Part shown: one piece after another, positions 16,873-25,245 of the stretch
Layout of the letters: the number at the start of each line of letters is the position of its first letter
How positions within the stretch are numbered: the stretch's first letter is position 1
From: CAVRAZ01 sp963719135
GTDB lineage: Bacteria > Pseudomonadota > Gammaproteobacteria > DSM-19610
Length of the DNA stretch: 64,000 bases
Assembly: GCA_963719135.1 (NCBI GenBank)
Contig: CAVRAZ010000007.1
Span: forward strand, 1-64,000
Reading direction: 5' to 3'
Translations under genes and position numbers: made by a program
Notes under the pieces: generated by a model
Told to the model about the DNA's origin: nothing
What the model saw: the letters and a program-made list of their open reading frames with translations, nothing else
The model's database searches: none

Positions 16873-16938
16873 ATGGCCGGTGTTTTAGTGGTAGTTGTCT
16901 TGGTGCTTCTGGTCGTTTTTCTGGCACAGCGCCTGTAG
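16873..16938 (+). CDS. Membrane micropeptide 2 (21 residues), tandem paralogue
   Basis: Encodes MAGVLVVVVLVLLVVFLAQR plus a final Leu, again a single hydrophobic helix. It has its own strong ribosome site (AAGGAG, six bases upstream). At DNA level it is a tandem duplicate of the preceding micro-ORF with an offset of 71 bp and conserved reading frame; most changes keep hydrophobicity. This supports translation, though both are too short for certainty. Confidence 0.45.
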   Translation: MAGVLVVVVLVLLVVFLAQRL

Positions 16939-16948
16939 AGGCTGTAGA

Positions 16949-16978
16949 TCCCGTCCCTGGCGTCGTCGGATGACGGGA
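16949..16978 (+). terminator. Hairpin after the micropeptide ORFs
   Basis: A 7-bp perfect stem (TCCCGTC with GACGGGA) separated by 16 bases. There is no T run after it, so it is at best a weak or Rho-assisted terminator, or an RNA stability element before the ABC transporter genes. Confidence 0.3.
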
Positions 16979-17027
16979 CCCGCAGGAGAACCTGGCGCGG
17001 CACGCTATTCATGAAGTGATGTCTTCT

Positions 17028-17708
17028 ATGCAGCTTGAGGTTCATCACCTTTCAAAGGTTTATCAAAAAAACAGGGGGCTCCTTGCCACCAGCTTCGAGG
17101 TCGACAACGGCGAACTGATTGCGGTCGTCGGGCACAACGGCGCCGGGAAATCGACGTTGTTGAAGATGCTCGGCGGCTGGCTGCTTCCCGACGGCGGGCA
17201 GGTCCGGGTAGACGGGATCGATCTCAAGAACAGACGGGCCCTCGTCAGGAAGATCGGCTTTGTTCCAGAAACGCCGAATCTATTCGATATCTTTTCAGTC
17301 GAATACAACCTCAGTCTTTTTGCCCGTCTTTTTAAAATTCACCCCTCGCGAATAGAAGAGGCGTTGAAGGAATTCAACATCCTCCCGTTTCGTCATAGTA
17401 AAGTGCAGGAATTGTCGAAAGGGTTGAAACAGCGGGTCAGCATCGGTCGTTCGCTGATTGCCGATCCACCACTCCTGCTCTTGGATGAGCCGACCTCGGG
17501 GCTCGATTTCGAAATGACGAAGGAGATTTACCTTCTGCTGAAGAATATCCATGCGTTGGGAAAGACAATACTGTTTACCTCGCACCGGCCTGAAGAAATC
17601 AAAACCCTCGCCACGCGGATCATGGTCCTGCATCAGGGAAGCCTCGTTTTCGATAGTTCTCCCAAGGAGTATTTCGAGTCGCAGATCCATCAGAATCTCT
17701 ACTCATGA
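17028..17708 (+). CDS. ABC transporter ATP-binding protein
   Basis: This is an ATPase subunit of 226 residues with all nucleotide-binding motifs: Walker A GHNGAGKST (about residue 35), Q-loop near GFVPETPNLF, signature LSKGLKQRVSIGR (about 130), Walker B LLLLDEPTSGLDF and the switch histidine in FTSHRPEE. The start is uncertain: in-frame GTG 17016, ATG 17019 and ATG 17028 all lack a clear ribosome site; 17028 (MQLEVHHLSKVYQ) fits the family N-terminus. The permease gene overlaps its stop by four bases (ATGA), so the two are translationally coupled and form an exporter of the ABC-2 (NatA-like) type. Confidence 0.85.
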   Translation: MQLEVHHLSKVYQKNRGLLATSFEVDNGELIAVVGHNGAGKSTLLKMLGGWLLPDGGQVRVDGIDLKNRRALVRKIGFVPETPNLFDIFSVEYNLSLFARLFKIHPSRIEEALKEFNILPFRHSKVQELSKGLKQRVSIGRSLIADPPLLLLDEPTSGLDFEMTKEIYLLLKNIHALGKTILFTSHRPEEIKTLATRIMVLHQGSLVFDSSPKEYFESQIHQNLYS

Positions 17709-18739
17709 TCAACAACGTCGCGATATTGACATGCAATGACCTGGCAATTGCGTTCAAGAACAAGACCCTCTACCTGATCATCTTCATGCCCCTTTTTGTT
17801 TTCCTGTCAATGGAACTGGTTGACGGAAACGGACCGACATTTGAAAAGACCAGAATCGGGTTGTTTGACCACGGGAACTATCCTCCAGGAATGGTTCAAA
17901 GTATCCAGTCGGCCGACCGCAATTTCACAATCTCCTGGCTCGCGAACGAACAAGCAGGAATTCAGTGGCTCAAGGACAGGAACGGCGACGGAATTCTTGT
18001 CCCGTCGGCGAATAAAGACGTAGGCTGTACCCTGGTCGTACTGGATAAGGCCTCGTTCCAGACGCTGACCATTGTCGAAAGTGTTTCTGCCGTGCAGCGG
18101 GCGCTGGAAGAGGGCAGCAAAAACTGGATTTCGGAAACTCGTTTTCTTCAGGACGGCGCGATCCAAAGGCAGATGCTACCCACCTGGATTTTGATGCTGG
18201 CGCTTCTTGTCGGCTTCATCGTTCTTCCGACGCAGGTAGCTGAGGAAAAGGAAAAGAAGCTGTTGCTGGGATTGTTGCAAACGCCGACTCGTGAGGTGGA
18301 GTGGTTGCTCGCCAAGGTATTTATGGGGATGATTTTGATAGCGTTTGCGGCGTTGTCACTTCACCTGCTGATGCCGATTGAAGTTGGTCCCGCTGGTTGC
18401 CTGGGCTATGTCGTCTTCCTGATCGCGGGCGGGTTCTGTTTCAGCGCATTCGGAGTCTTCGTCGGTTTCTTGTGCCGAACCCAGGCCAGTGCGCGAACGC
18501 TGGGCCTGGTTGTTTATCTGCCGAACCTGCTCCCTTCCGCGCTCGCCGATTTTTCGCAGAAGCTGAAGAGCGTGGCACCGTTGCTGCCGTCCTATCCGTT
18601 TTACCAACCGATAAAATCGATCCTTTTGGCGGGACGTGGATTGTCGGATTTTCCTCTGCAATTGCTAGCGCTTTTCGGGATTGGGCTCGTGACATTGTTC
18701 CTGTCACACCGGTTAATGAAGAACCGCTGGCTGATGTGA
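17705..18739 (+). CDS. ABC-2 type transporter permease
   Basis: Encodes 344 residues: one N-terminal membrane helix (KTLYLIIFMPLFVFLSMELV), a soluble domain of about 150 residues facing the outside, and five or six C-terminal helices beginning with LPTWILMLALLVGFIVLPTQ. The EEKEKKLLLGLLQTP motif after the second helix is the conserved element of ABC-2/NatB permeases. Together with the upstream ATPase it would form a homodimeric exporter. Typical substrates are sodium, antibiotics or peptides, and the sequence does not decide. Codon use appears less GC-biased than the core genes downstream, in line with the mobile setting. Confidence 0.85.
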   Translation: MINNVAILTCNDLAIAFKNKTLYLIIFMPLFVFLSMELVDGNGPTFEKTRIGLFDHGNYPPGMVQSIQSADRNFTISWLANEQAGIQWLKDRNGDGILVPSANKDVGCTLVVLDKASFQTLTIVESVSAVQRALEEGSKNWISETRFLQDGAIQRQMLPTWILMLALLVGFIVLPTQVAEEKEKKLLLGLLQTPTREVEWLLAKVFMGMILIAFAALSLHLLMPIEVGPAGCLGYVVFLIAGGFCFSAFGVFVGFLCRTQASARTLGLVVYLPNLLPSALADFSQKLKSVAPLLPSYPFYQPIKSILLAGRGLSDFPLQLLALFGIGLVTLFLSHRLMKNRWLM

Positions 18740-18899
18740 CAGGAGCGCCTGCATCGTTTGCAACCAATCATGCAGTTCCGCGCTATAGTCCCCGTGCTCC
18801 ACGCCGAAGCATAAGAAGGATAAACGCCCCTATTCGTGAAGTTCGCGGCTCGTTCATCGGCATCGGGCCGCCCTCAAGAAATCGGGGACAGATCTAGAC

Positions 18900-19545
18900 A
18901 AAATTGAGAGACCCCAGCTTTGCTGGGGAGGCATACGCAGTTTGACAGTAACGGAAGTCTCATAGTAACTCCGAAGCGTGAGCCGCCAAGCACCACGCTA
19001 AGGAGAAACCATGAGACAAGTAGAAAGTTTAAGCCACACGCGATGGGAGTGTAAGTATCACATAGTATTTATCCAGAAATACCGGCGGCAGGCGCTGTTC
19101 GGTCAGCTGAGGAAGGAGCTTGGTGAGGTATTTCACCGACTGGCGAGGCAGAAGGAAAGCCGGATCGAGGAAGGTCATATCATGTCAGATCACGTGCACA
19201 TGATGATATCAATTCCGCCGAAGTATGCGGTTTCGCAGGTAGTGGGCTATATCAAGGGAAAGAGCGCGATCCATATCGCCCGGGCGTATCTGGGCCGGAA
19301 GAAGAACTATGTGGGGCAGCACTTCTGGGCCAGGGGATATTTTGCTTCGACGGTGGGCCGGGACGAACAGGTAATACGGGAGTATATCCGGCACCAGGAA
19401 GCGGAAGATCGCAGGATCGACCAGTTACAGTTGATGTAGTCGCCCCTTTGAGGGGCTCAAGGAGCCGACAGGCTCCGTTGTCCAGGCCGCTTTGAGCGGC
19501 TCACAAACTAAAGCCCCCGGCTTTGCCGGGGGATACTTACTTTCA
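18900..19545 (+). mobile_element. IS200/IS605-family element (IS200 type)
   Basis: A single tnpA gene is flanked by end hairpins that share a TTT loop: CCCCAGC/GCTGGGG at 18912-18928 on the left and CCCCCGGC/GCCGGGGG at 19514-19532 on the right. Subterminal hairpins recognised by a Y1 HUH transposase are the family's ends, and there are no inverted repeats or target duplication, as expected. Exact ends are approximate. No tnpB is present. Confidence 0.75.
19011..19439 (+). CDS. tnpA: IS200-type Y1 HUH transposase (TnpA)
   Basis: This is a 142-residue protein, the normal length of TnpA_IS200. It begins with WECKYHIVFIQKYRRQALFG, carries the HUH metal-binding motif in SDHVHMMISIPP (His-Val-His) and the catalytic tyrosine in EQVIREYIRHQEAED near residue 125. 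The enzyme cuts and joins single-stranded DNA at hairpin ends. A ribosome site (AAGGAG) precedes the ATG. Between the stop and the right end lie three further hairpins (19441-19502), so the transcript would have a structured 3' end. Confidence 0.9.
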   Translation: MRQVESLSHTRWECKYHIVFIQKYRRQALFGQLRKELGEVFHRLARQKESRIEEGHIMSDHVHMMISIPPKYAVSQVVGYIKGKSAIHIARAYLGRKKNYVGQHFWARGYFASTVGRDEQVIREYIRHQEAEDRRIDQLQLM

Positions 19546-19640
19546 TATGATGAATGACCCAATTAAATAAGTCCGCCCCCATTATTCCGATCTCCTTTAG
19601 GCTGAGATACTGGCCGAAGCATTCTGACCACTGGTGGCCT

Positions 19641-20582
19641 TTACGTAACTATGTATCGAAGTACGTTCTCCGTCCGCATTCGCTTCGCGAGCGCCTTGTC
19701 CGTTGTTGTCTCTAGCGCAAGATACCGACGATTCTCTGGCAGCTCCCTAGTGTGTTCGCTAACCAAGCAGAGTCCAGCGTTTGCGGCAGCAACCTTAACG
19801 CCCTCGGAATTGCGAATGAATCTACCACGAAGGGTTGAGTTCCCTACGACAATGACCGCACGCCCATTCGGTCGAGGTACACGGCGTATCTGTTTCATTA
19901 AACGCCTCAGATCGGTTGCGTAGCGTTCAACCATCTTGAGGTGTCTGCTCGTTAATGTGTCCGCGGGCGCGATTGCCTCCTGAATGTTGGAAACGTCTTC
20001 CGGAACCGTCACTCGCAGGAGGGCTCTTTCCGCCCCTATTGCCTCCGCGCGAATCTCTCTGATCATCGATAAGTCGTACCCAAGCCACACCAGCGCAAGG
20101 CGATGGCCGCGAAGATAATCAATTGCATTCAGATATGGCGGGGATGTGATTACAAGATCGATTGTCGACGTGCGCACCTGCATTCTTCTTGCGTCGCCTG
20201 GATTGACCGTTGCACCTGAATGTGGCGGATCATCGATGAGAGCGCCGCGAATTCTCTCGACCGCCTTCTCGAAACCGCTAAAGACGTCATAGTCCGAGGT
20301 ATCGGCCACACGATGTGGTCGTGAGTGCGAGACATCGCGCGCCGGGGACGCGCCGCCGTCCTTCGTTACGATAATCCGACTAAGCGCAAGTCGCGCAACG
20401 TCGATGGCCTTTCGGTATTCCTGGCGTCGACGATAGGTGGCTTTTGTCAGGGCATATGAGAGGCGCCGGAGCTGATCTCGCTGCGGTTTGGCGAACCAAT
20501 ACTTCGTAAAAGCATTCGTTTCTTCGTCATCGTCGATCCATGGCAACTCAATGTAGCGCACAGATCTAGCAATGGCCATCAC
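19641..20582 (-). CDS. DNA methyltransferase (N4/N6 type), N-terminally truncated
   Basis: Encodes 313 residues with the catalytic motif IV of amino-methyltransferases, TSPPYLNAIDYLRGHRLAL at about residue 145, and a later strand NGRAVIVVGNSTLRGRF typical of the C-terminal part. The methyl-donor-binding motif I (FxGxG, usually preceded by a PGKF-like motif in this group) is not found in the protein or in the 200 bp upstream on either frame I checked. It therefore looks like the C-terminal two thirds of a larger enzyme and is probably inactive alone. No restriction endonuclease gene is adjacent. An IS200 element lies about 100 bp beyond its 3' end. Confidence 0.65.
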   Translation of the reverse strand: MMAIARSVRYIELPWIDDDEETNAFTKYWFAKPQRDQLRRLSYALTKATYRRRQEYRKAIDVARLALSRIIVTKDGGASPARDVSHSRPHRVADTSDYDVFSGFEKAVERIRGALIDDPPHSGATVNPGDARRMQVRTSTIDLVITSPPYLNAIDYLRGHRLALVWLGYDLSMIREIRAEAIGAERALLRVTVPEDVSNIQEAIAPADTLTSRHLKMVERYATDLRRLMKQIRRVPRPNGRAVIVVGNSTLRGRFIRNSEGVKVAAANAGLCLVSEHTRELPENRRYLALETTTDKALAKRMRTENVLRYIVT

Positions 20583-20792
20583 GTCCCGCTGTTACTCTTT
20601 CAACCATCGCATCATCAACTGGGTTAGTCCATACTCGCGCCATGAGAACCGCTAGCGGGACTCCGGTCCCTTGAGGCCCTTCGCTGCATGTCGATCGAGA
20701 ATTCCGGCTTCCGGATGTTGCGTGAGCGCAGGATGCCTGCGATGACGTCATGACCACGGCTTGCGGGACGCCGCCGCCGGGAGTATACGTTC

Positions 20793-21254
20793 ATGTCCGC
20801 TGATACCGAAACCGACCGCCGCCGGATGCGCGACGCGCTGGTGCTGGCAGAGCGCGGCGGTGCGGAAGGCGAGGTGCCGGTCGGCGCGGTGGTCGTGCTC
20901 GACGGCGCGATTATCGGCGAGGGCTGGAACCGCCCCATCGCCAGCCGCGATCCGACCGCGCACGCCGAAATCCTGGCCATGCGGGAAGCGGCGCGGCGCC
21001 TGGACAATTACCGGCTGACCGGAGCCGATCTGTACGTGACGCTGGAGCCCTGCCTGATGTGCGCCGGCGCCATGGTGCACGCCCGCATCCGGCGGCTGGT
21101 GTTCGGCGCCGGCGATCCCAAACGCGGCGCGATCAACAGCACCTGCCACGCGTTCGAGACCCAGGGGCTCAACCACCGGGTCGAGTTCGAAGGCGGTGTG
21201 CTGGCGAGCGAGTGCGCCGACGTTCTACAGGCGTTTTTTCGCGGGCGTCGGTAG
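20793..21254 (+). CDS. tadA: tRNA-specific adenosine(34) deaminase
   Basis: This 153-residue enzyme converts adenosine to inosine at the wobble position of tRNA-Arg(ACG). The zinc and catalytic motifs are present: PTAHAEILAMREAA (His-Ala-Glu, about residue 50) and TLEPCLMCAGAMVHARI (Pro-Cys-x-x-Cys, about 80). The conserved VPVGAVVVLDG and LVFGAGDPKRGA segments are also there. A GGGAG ribosome site stands 8-9 bases before ATG 20793. It is the first clearly essential gene after the mobile region and marks the start of normal chromosomal sequence. It is followed, facing it, by VPLPA-CTERM protein genes. Confidence 0.93.
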   Translation: MSADTETDRRRMRDALVLAERGGAEGEVPVGAVVVLDGAIIGEGWNRPIASRDPTAHAEILAMREAARRLDNYRLTGADLYVTLEPCLMCAGAMVHARIRRLVFGAGDPKRGAINSTCHAFETQGLNHRVEFEGGVLASECADVLQAFFRGRR

Positions 21255-21312
21255 TTCGAAACAAGAACCCCTCCGCGAGGGACGGGTTCGTCAAGCGCTG
21301 TGCGTCCGCGGT

Positions 21313-22002
21313 TCAATTGTTGCGACGGCGGGCGACGCCGATCAGGCCAAGCAATCCGCTGCCGAACAGCCAGGCCGCCGCCGGAACCGGCACCGGTGAC
21401 GCCATGTAGTTGTCGATGCCGGCGACCATGCGCGGAGCGCTTCCCAGAATGCGGACCTCCGATGTGTACACGTTATTCCAGAGGCCGCTGAAACTGGGCG
21501 TGGCGGTCAATGTGCCGTCGGGTTCCTTCTCCCAGCCGTTGGCAATCGCCGTTGCGTCGTCCCAGGTGGTGTCGAACGTCACCGAATAGCTCTGCCACGG
21601 CGCGGCAAAGAAATTGCTGTCTTCGATGGAGATATGCCAGCCGTTGGCCGTCGCGTCCTGATAGCGAAAGCGCAGCCAGGCATCGGTGAAATCGCCGTTG
21701 ACAAAACTCAGATCGACCTTCACGGTCCAGAGCCCGTCGGCAAACACACCCGAGTAGTCGGGGCCGGTGTTTACCGCACCGATGGCGTTGAACACAGGCG
21801 CCGTCACGGAAAGATTATCGGTCTGCATATAGCCACCCGGGTTGCCGCCGGCGGCCACGTGGGTGACGGTGGTTTCGGTCGTGTTTGCGGTCCAGCTTCC
21901 GAGCCCCGCGTCGAACGTGTCGTTGACCGTGCTTGCCGCCAGCGCAATGGCGGGCGGACAGGCGAGCGTGGCGAAGAGTACGAGTCTGCTGCATGCGGTC
22001 AT
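21313..22002 (-). CDS. VPLPA-CTERM sorting domain protein A
   Basis: A 229-residue secreted protein with an N-terminal signal peptide (LVLFATLACPPAIALA). The middle is a beta-rich, jelly-roll-like domain (NDTFDAGLGSWTANTTETTV at the start, repeated aromatic strands after). The C-terminus is a VPLPA-type sorting tail: VPVPAAAWLFGSGLLGLIGV followed by Ala-Arg-Arg-Arg. Such tails are cut by an exosortase, and the proteins end up on the cell surface or in the matrix. No exosortase gene is in this window. It is the first of four proteins with this tail here and two in this strand cluster are intact. Confidence 0.85.
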   Translation of the reverse strand: MTACSRLVLFATLACPPAIALAASTVNDTFDAGLGSWTANTTETTVTHVAAGGNPGGYMQTDNLSVTAPVFNAIGAVNTGPDYSGVFADGLWTVKVDLSFVNGDFTDAWLRFRYQDATANGWHISIEDSNFFAAPWQSYSVTFDTTWDDATAIANGWEKEPDGTLTATPSFSGLWNNVYTSEVRILGSAPRMVAGIDNYMASPVPVPAAAWLFGSGLLGLIGVARRRNN

Positions 22003-22165
22003 GATGACCTCCTTTGCGATAACTGTCGTGGCGTTCGACGACGTAAGCCCGGCCGATTGCCGGCATTCGATGCCCGGTACTGCGCCATATTACTCGCGCA
22101 GGCATACCGCACCGGCATGCCACCGCCGGGCGTTGAACTTCCCGTCCTGCAAGCTCTTTTCTCTT

Positions 22166-22864
22166 TCAGCGATTGAGCGTGCGTCGCCGCGCGATCGCCG
22201 ACAAGCCGAGCAGGCCGCCGCCGAACAGCCAGAACGCGGCTGGCAGAGGAACGAGCGCGGGCGCCGCCGTGTCGAGCAGCGTGGTTGAATAAACGTCCGC
22301 GCCGAAATCATTCTGCACGAAGATCGTCGTCCGGCCCGTGAGCCCGTACGTGGTCGCGTCCGTGACGACGGAATTGAACAGGCTCTCCTCCGGCGGTTCG
22401 ATCAGCGTCACGCCATAGTTGAAGAACAGTTCATCGCCGTCCGCGCTGCGGGTGACCTGGTAAGGACCCTCGTCGCCGAGACCGTCGGTGCGAAAATCGA
22501 CGTCGGTTGCGAACCCGTCATAGCCGACGATGCGCAAGCCGGTGATCCATGAGTCGACGCCGGCGGTGTCCCTGATGCGGGGCGCGAAGATGAGTTTGCC
22601 GGTATTGTCGGAACGGACCACGCGGTCCTGCAGTACGCCGGTCAGGATCGTCCCGCCCAGGCTGTCCTCTACGGAGAAGGGTATCAGCGCGTCCCGGATC
22701 ACCAGGCCGGCCAGATCGGGCTCCGCGGCCGACGTGGTTCCGCTCAAAGGCACGGTCGCACCCGGCGAGACGCTGACGGCCTGCGCTGTCGTGGCGGCGA
22801 ACAAGATTAGGGTTGCGGGCAGCAGTGCCCGGAATCGATCGATTGTGCGGTTCAGATATTCCAT
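22166..22864 (-). CDS. VPLPA-CTERM sorting domain protein B
   Basis: The start is ATG 22864 with AGGAGG eight bases upstream; a longer frame begins at 22885 but has no ribosome site. The 232-residue protein has a signal peptide (FRALLPATLILFAATTAQA), a beta-rich middle of unknown family (GDELFFNYGVTLIEPPEES, TTIFVQNDFGADVYSTTL) and the tail VPLPAAFWLFGGGLLGLSA followed by Ile-Ala-Arg-Arg-Arg. It is probably an exosortase-processed surface protein. It lies about 160 bp from protein A in the same direction; separate ribosome sites and the gap suggest they may have their own promoters. Confidence 0.85.
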   Translation of the reverse strand: MEYLNRTIDRFRALLPATLILFAATTAQAVSVSPGATVPLSGTTSAAEPDLAGLVIRDALIPFSVEDSLGGTILTGVLQDRVVRSDNTGKLIFAPRIRDTAGVDSWITGLRIVGYDGFATDVDFRTDGLGDEGPYQVTRSADGDELFFNYGVTLIEPPEESLFNSVVTDATTYGLTGRTTIFVQNDFGADVYSTTLLDTAAPALVPLPAAFWLFGGGLLGLSAIARRRTLNR

Positions 22865-23034
22865 GGCCAACCTCCTGTCGTGCATTCACTGAACGAAGGG
22901 GCGCGCGTGCGATCAACAAGACGCCCTGGCGGATATGAGTCTTTTCGTCTGTCATCACCTCCTGTTATTAATTTTACCACATTCAAAAACAGAAGCGACG
23001 CTGTTTTTGCGCAGGGCCGCCCGAAGAGATCGCA

Positions 23035-23735
23035 TCAGTGCTTTCTGCGGCGCCCGACCGCAGCCAAGCCGATCAGTCCGGAGCCCATCAGCCAGAGGGC
23101 GGCCGGAACCGGCACCACCGTTTCTCCGTCACCCACCTGCTTTACCTGAATACCGTACTGTCCGAAGGCGGGCGTGTCGCAGTATCTGTGCGTTGAGATA
23201 CTCTTCAATGCGCTTGTTGGCTGCGTGTCGAGCGAGCTTGCTTCTCCTTCGCGGAAAGGGCATTCCACGCGCCGTTCAGCGCCTTCATTTCCTCGTGCGC
23301 TCATTCCGCTTTGCCGTTTTGCGCGCCGCTCCTGCCTTAACTGGTCGATCAGCGTCTGCTTTTCGGCCTCATAGGCCTGTGAGTCGATCGCCGATGCAAA
23401 CAGGCTGATGTAATAGCTTCCGGCGTCCGCCGCGAAATCCCACCGTTCCGGGGCCATCCAGACTGGCCAGCGTATCGGTGGCGGTCGTGATATTGAGGCC
23501 CGATTCCGTGAACGGATTTGGAAACTCGAAATCGGTCAGGGTCGCCTGATAGGTGCCGTCCGATCGAGATTTCAAACGTGTCCGTGAAATTCACACTGTT
23601 CTTGAACGTTTCGACCTTTTCGTAAACAACCGTTCCGTTTCCGGCGTCGCTGTACAGGCTCGAGGCGTGCACCGGCAATGCGACGATGGCGACCAAGCCC
23701 AACAGCGGCCGGAGGCATGGGCTGAGTTCCTTCAT
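23035..23735 (-). pseudogene. VPLPA-CTERM sorting domain protein C, two frameshifts
   Basis: The N-terminal frame from 23735 gives a signal peptide (LLGLVAIVALPVHASSLYSD) and FKNSVNFTDTFEI. At about 23570 it shifts to a frame reading DGTYQATLTDFEFPNPFTES and LNITTATDTLASLDG. At about 23450 it shifts again to PERWDFAADAGSYYISLFAS and ends with VPVPAALWLMGSGLIGLAAV plus a Gly-Arg-Arg-Arg-Lys-His end. The reassembled protein would have about 233 residues and all parts of a normal exosortase substrate. The clean continuity across shifts makes sequencing error as likely as decay. Confidence 0.8.
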
Positions 23736-23789
23736 GATGGCATTCTCCCCAACGATTTCTTATGTCTGGTTACCCGTTCTTGTGTCTAG

Positions 23790-24017
23790 TTATCCGGTCT
23801 TGGTCTGGATATCCTGACCGTCGTCGGCTCGCGTACGGTCGGGACGGGGTTTGCCGTCGCCGGATGTCTTGGTATCCGGTTCCGACAGCAGGCCTATCAA
23901 CGCCGCAAGGCTGTGGAAAGACGATCGCTCCCGGGTTTCCGCGTGCTCGACCGTCCCGATCACATGGTTCGGATCGTTGGCGTCGCGGCGGTAGATCCGC
24001 ACGATATAGTTCTCCAT
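23790..24017 (-). CDS. Small hypothetical protein behind an inverted repeat
   Basis: Encodes 75 residues beginning MENYIVRIYRRDANDPNHVI and GTVEHAETRERSSFHSLAAL; the C-terminal 25 residues are charged and probably disordered. I have no family name for it. The N-terminal half has the look of a small alpha/beta domain (IVRIYRR strand, SLAALIGLL helix). The start at 24017 has AAAGGG upstream. A perfect 10-bp inverted repeat (24038-24077) occupies its promoter region, and the neighbouring SARP-type regulator could bind there. It lies between the VPLPA-CTERM genes and the regulator, so a link to surface-protein control is possible but unproven. Confidence 0.6.
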   Translation of the reverse strand: MENYIVRIYRRDANDPNHVIGTVEHAETRERSSFHSLAALIGLLSEPDTKTSGDGKPRPDRTRADDGQDIQTKTG

Positions 24018-24037
24018 CTCAATTGCCCTTTTTCGTT

Positions 24038-24077
24038 GTAAGTCCACCCGAACGAAGTCTTGCACGCGTGGACTTAC
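24038..24077. promoter_or_regulatory. 10-bp perfect inverted repeat with 20-bp spacer
   Basis: GTAAGTCCAC (24038-24047) and GTGGACTTAC (24068-24077) lie 21 to 60 bp upstream of the small gene starting at 24017. They could be half-sites for a dimeric activator or a transcript stem. The nearby SARP/BTAD regulator is the obvious candidate partner. Confidence 0.5.
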
Positions 24078-24407
24078 AGATGCCTTACACGTGCTGCGTA
24101 GAGGTGACGGGTCGAGTACGCAATGGTGAGCGGGAAGCAAAGGGCCCAACAGGCTGTTGAAAGACGGCCATGCGCGGTGATCCGGCGCTGAACACCGGTG
24201 CGAAATGCTCAGGTGCTGGATGGACGCTGCGCTCTTTGGCCGGTTTTCGCCTTGTGCCGCAGCCGCCTGAACAGCTTTCGTCGGTCAAGGAGGGGATTCC
24301 GGCGCATTTTCCGGGTGGACGGCTCGCCTTGGCGAACGCAGGTGACGACCGCTCCAGGAACGCAAAGGCGCCGCCGACCGTCCGCCCCGTGCGCCGTGAG
24401 GAACGGC
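24078..24407. other. Gap with no recognised gene
   Basis: About 330 bases between the inverted repeat and the 3' end of the regulator gene. Open frames exist on both strands but none has a plausible start, ribosome site or recognisable product. No clear terminator is visible. Confidence 0.4.
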
Positions 24408-25245
24408 TTATTTCACTGAATCGTGAATCCTGTCGGTTTCGGCGGACGGGCGTATGCCCAGACCGGAGGACAGATTGCTGCAGCAGCGCTGGTAGGCGGC
24501 GAGTGCCTCGGCCTGCCGGCCGGTTTCGCGGTAGCACAACATCAGGCGCTGGTAGAACAGCTCGCACAGAGGATCGATTTCCAGTCCCTTCTGGTGCAGG
24601 TAGCCGGCGGTGACCCACTGGCGGTTGACTTCGGCTAGACCGGCAACCTGGATGATGCTGCGTATCAGTTTGGAGCGGAGGCGCTCCCGCAGGGACAGGC
24701 TCCATGGCTTGGGCGGTTCCAGCGCCAGGAAGCCGCCCTGATAGAAACTCATGGCCTGCGTCAGGAGCCTGGACACACGGTCGGTCACCGCCCTGGATGA
24801 CGGCAACGAAAGCAGTCGATCGATCTGGTTAAGCACGCGCTCGAGCACCCAGAACGTCGACCCACACAGTCTCGCTGTTGAGGGTCAGTCTGCCGTCCGC
24901 CGCGAGCAGCACGCCGTCGTGGTGGTGGAGCAGCTTGCGCAGTCGGTGCAGTGTGACGTCGTAGTTGTTGGCCGCTTCGTCGCCCTCCGCATCGGGCCAA
25001 AGGGATACGGCCAGCATTTCCTTGCTGACGCCGCGACCGCCCTGCGCGATGAGCGCCTGCAACAGTTCGACCGGCTTCTGCTGGCGCAGCTTTTCGGCGG
25101 ACAACACCTGACCGTCGACCTGAATGCCGAAGCGACCGAGCGTATGAACACGGATGAATTGTCCGGGGAGTTGCCCCAGGTATCGACTGCGGTTGCCCCC
25201 ACCGCCCGCCGACTGGTTTTCACCGTCTATAAGATTCAGCCCCAT
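24408..25245 (-). pseudogene. SARP/BTAD-family transcriptional regulator, one frameshift
   Basis: The first frame (from 25245) gives a winged-helix DNA-binding domain: RVHTLGRFGIQVDGQVLSAE, KPVELLQALIAQGGRGVSKE and LWPDAEGDEAANNYDVTLHR. An extra T at about 24852 moves the rest to another frame, LERVLNQIDRLLSL followed by the BTAD helices (RSIIQVAGLAEVNRQWVTAG, CELFYQRLMLCYRETGRQAE, ALAAYQRCCSNLSSGLGIRP). The reconstructed 278-residue protein is a compact SARP-type activator. The residues before RVHTLGRF are linker-like, so a larger ATPase-containing form may have been cut here. It is next to VPLPA-CTERM genes, which it may regulate. Confidence 0.8.

Noticed and set aside
24085..24705. 206-codon minus-strand frame beside the SARP gene
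   Set aside because: It overlaps the real BTAD-encoding frame and has Pro/Arg/Ser-rich shadow composition.
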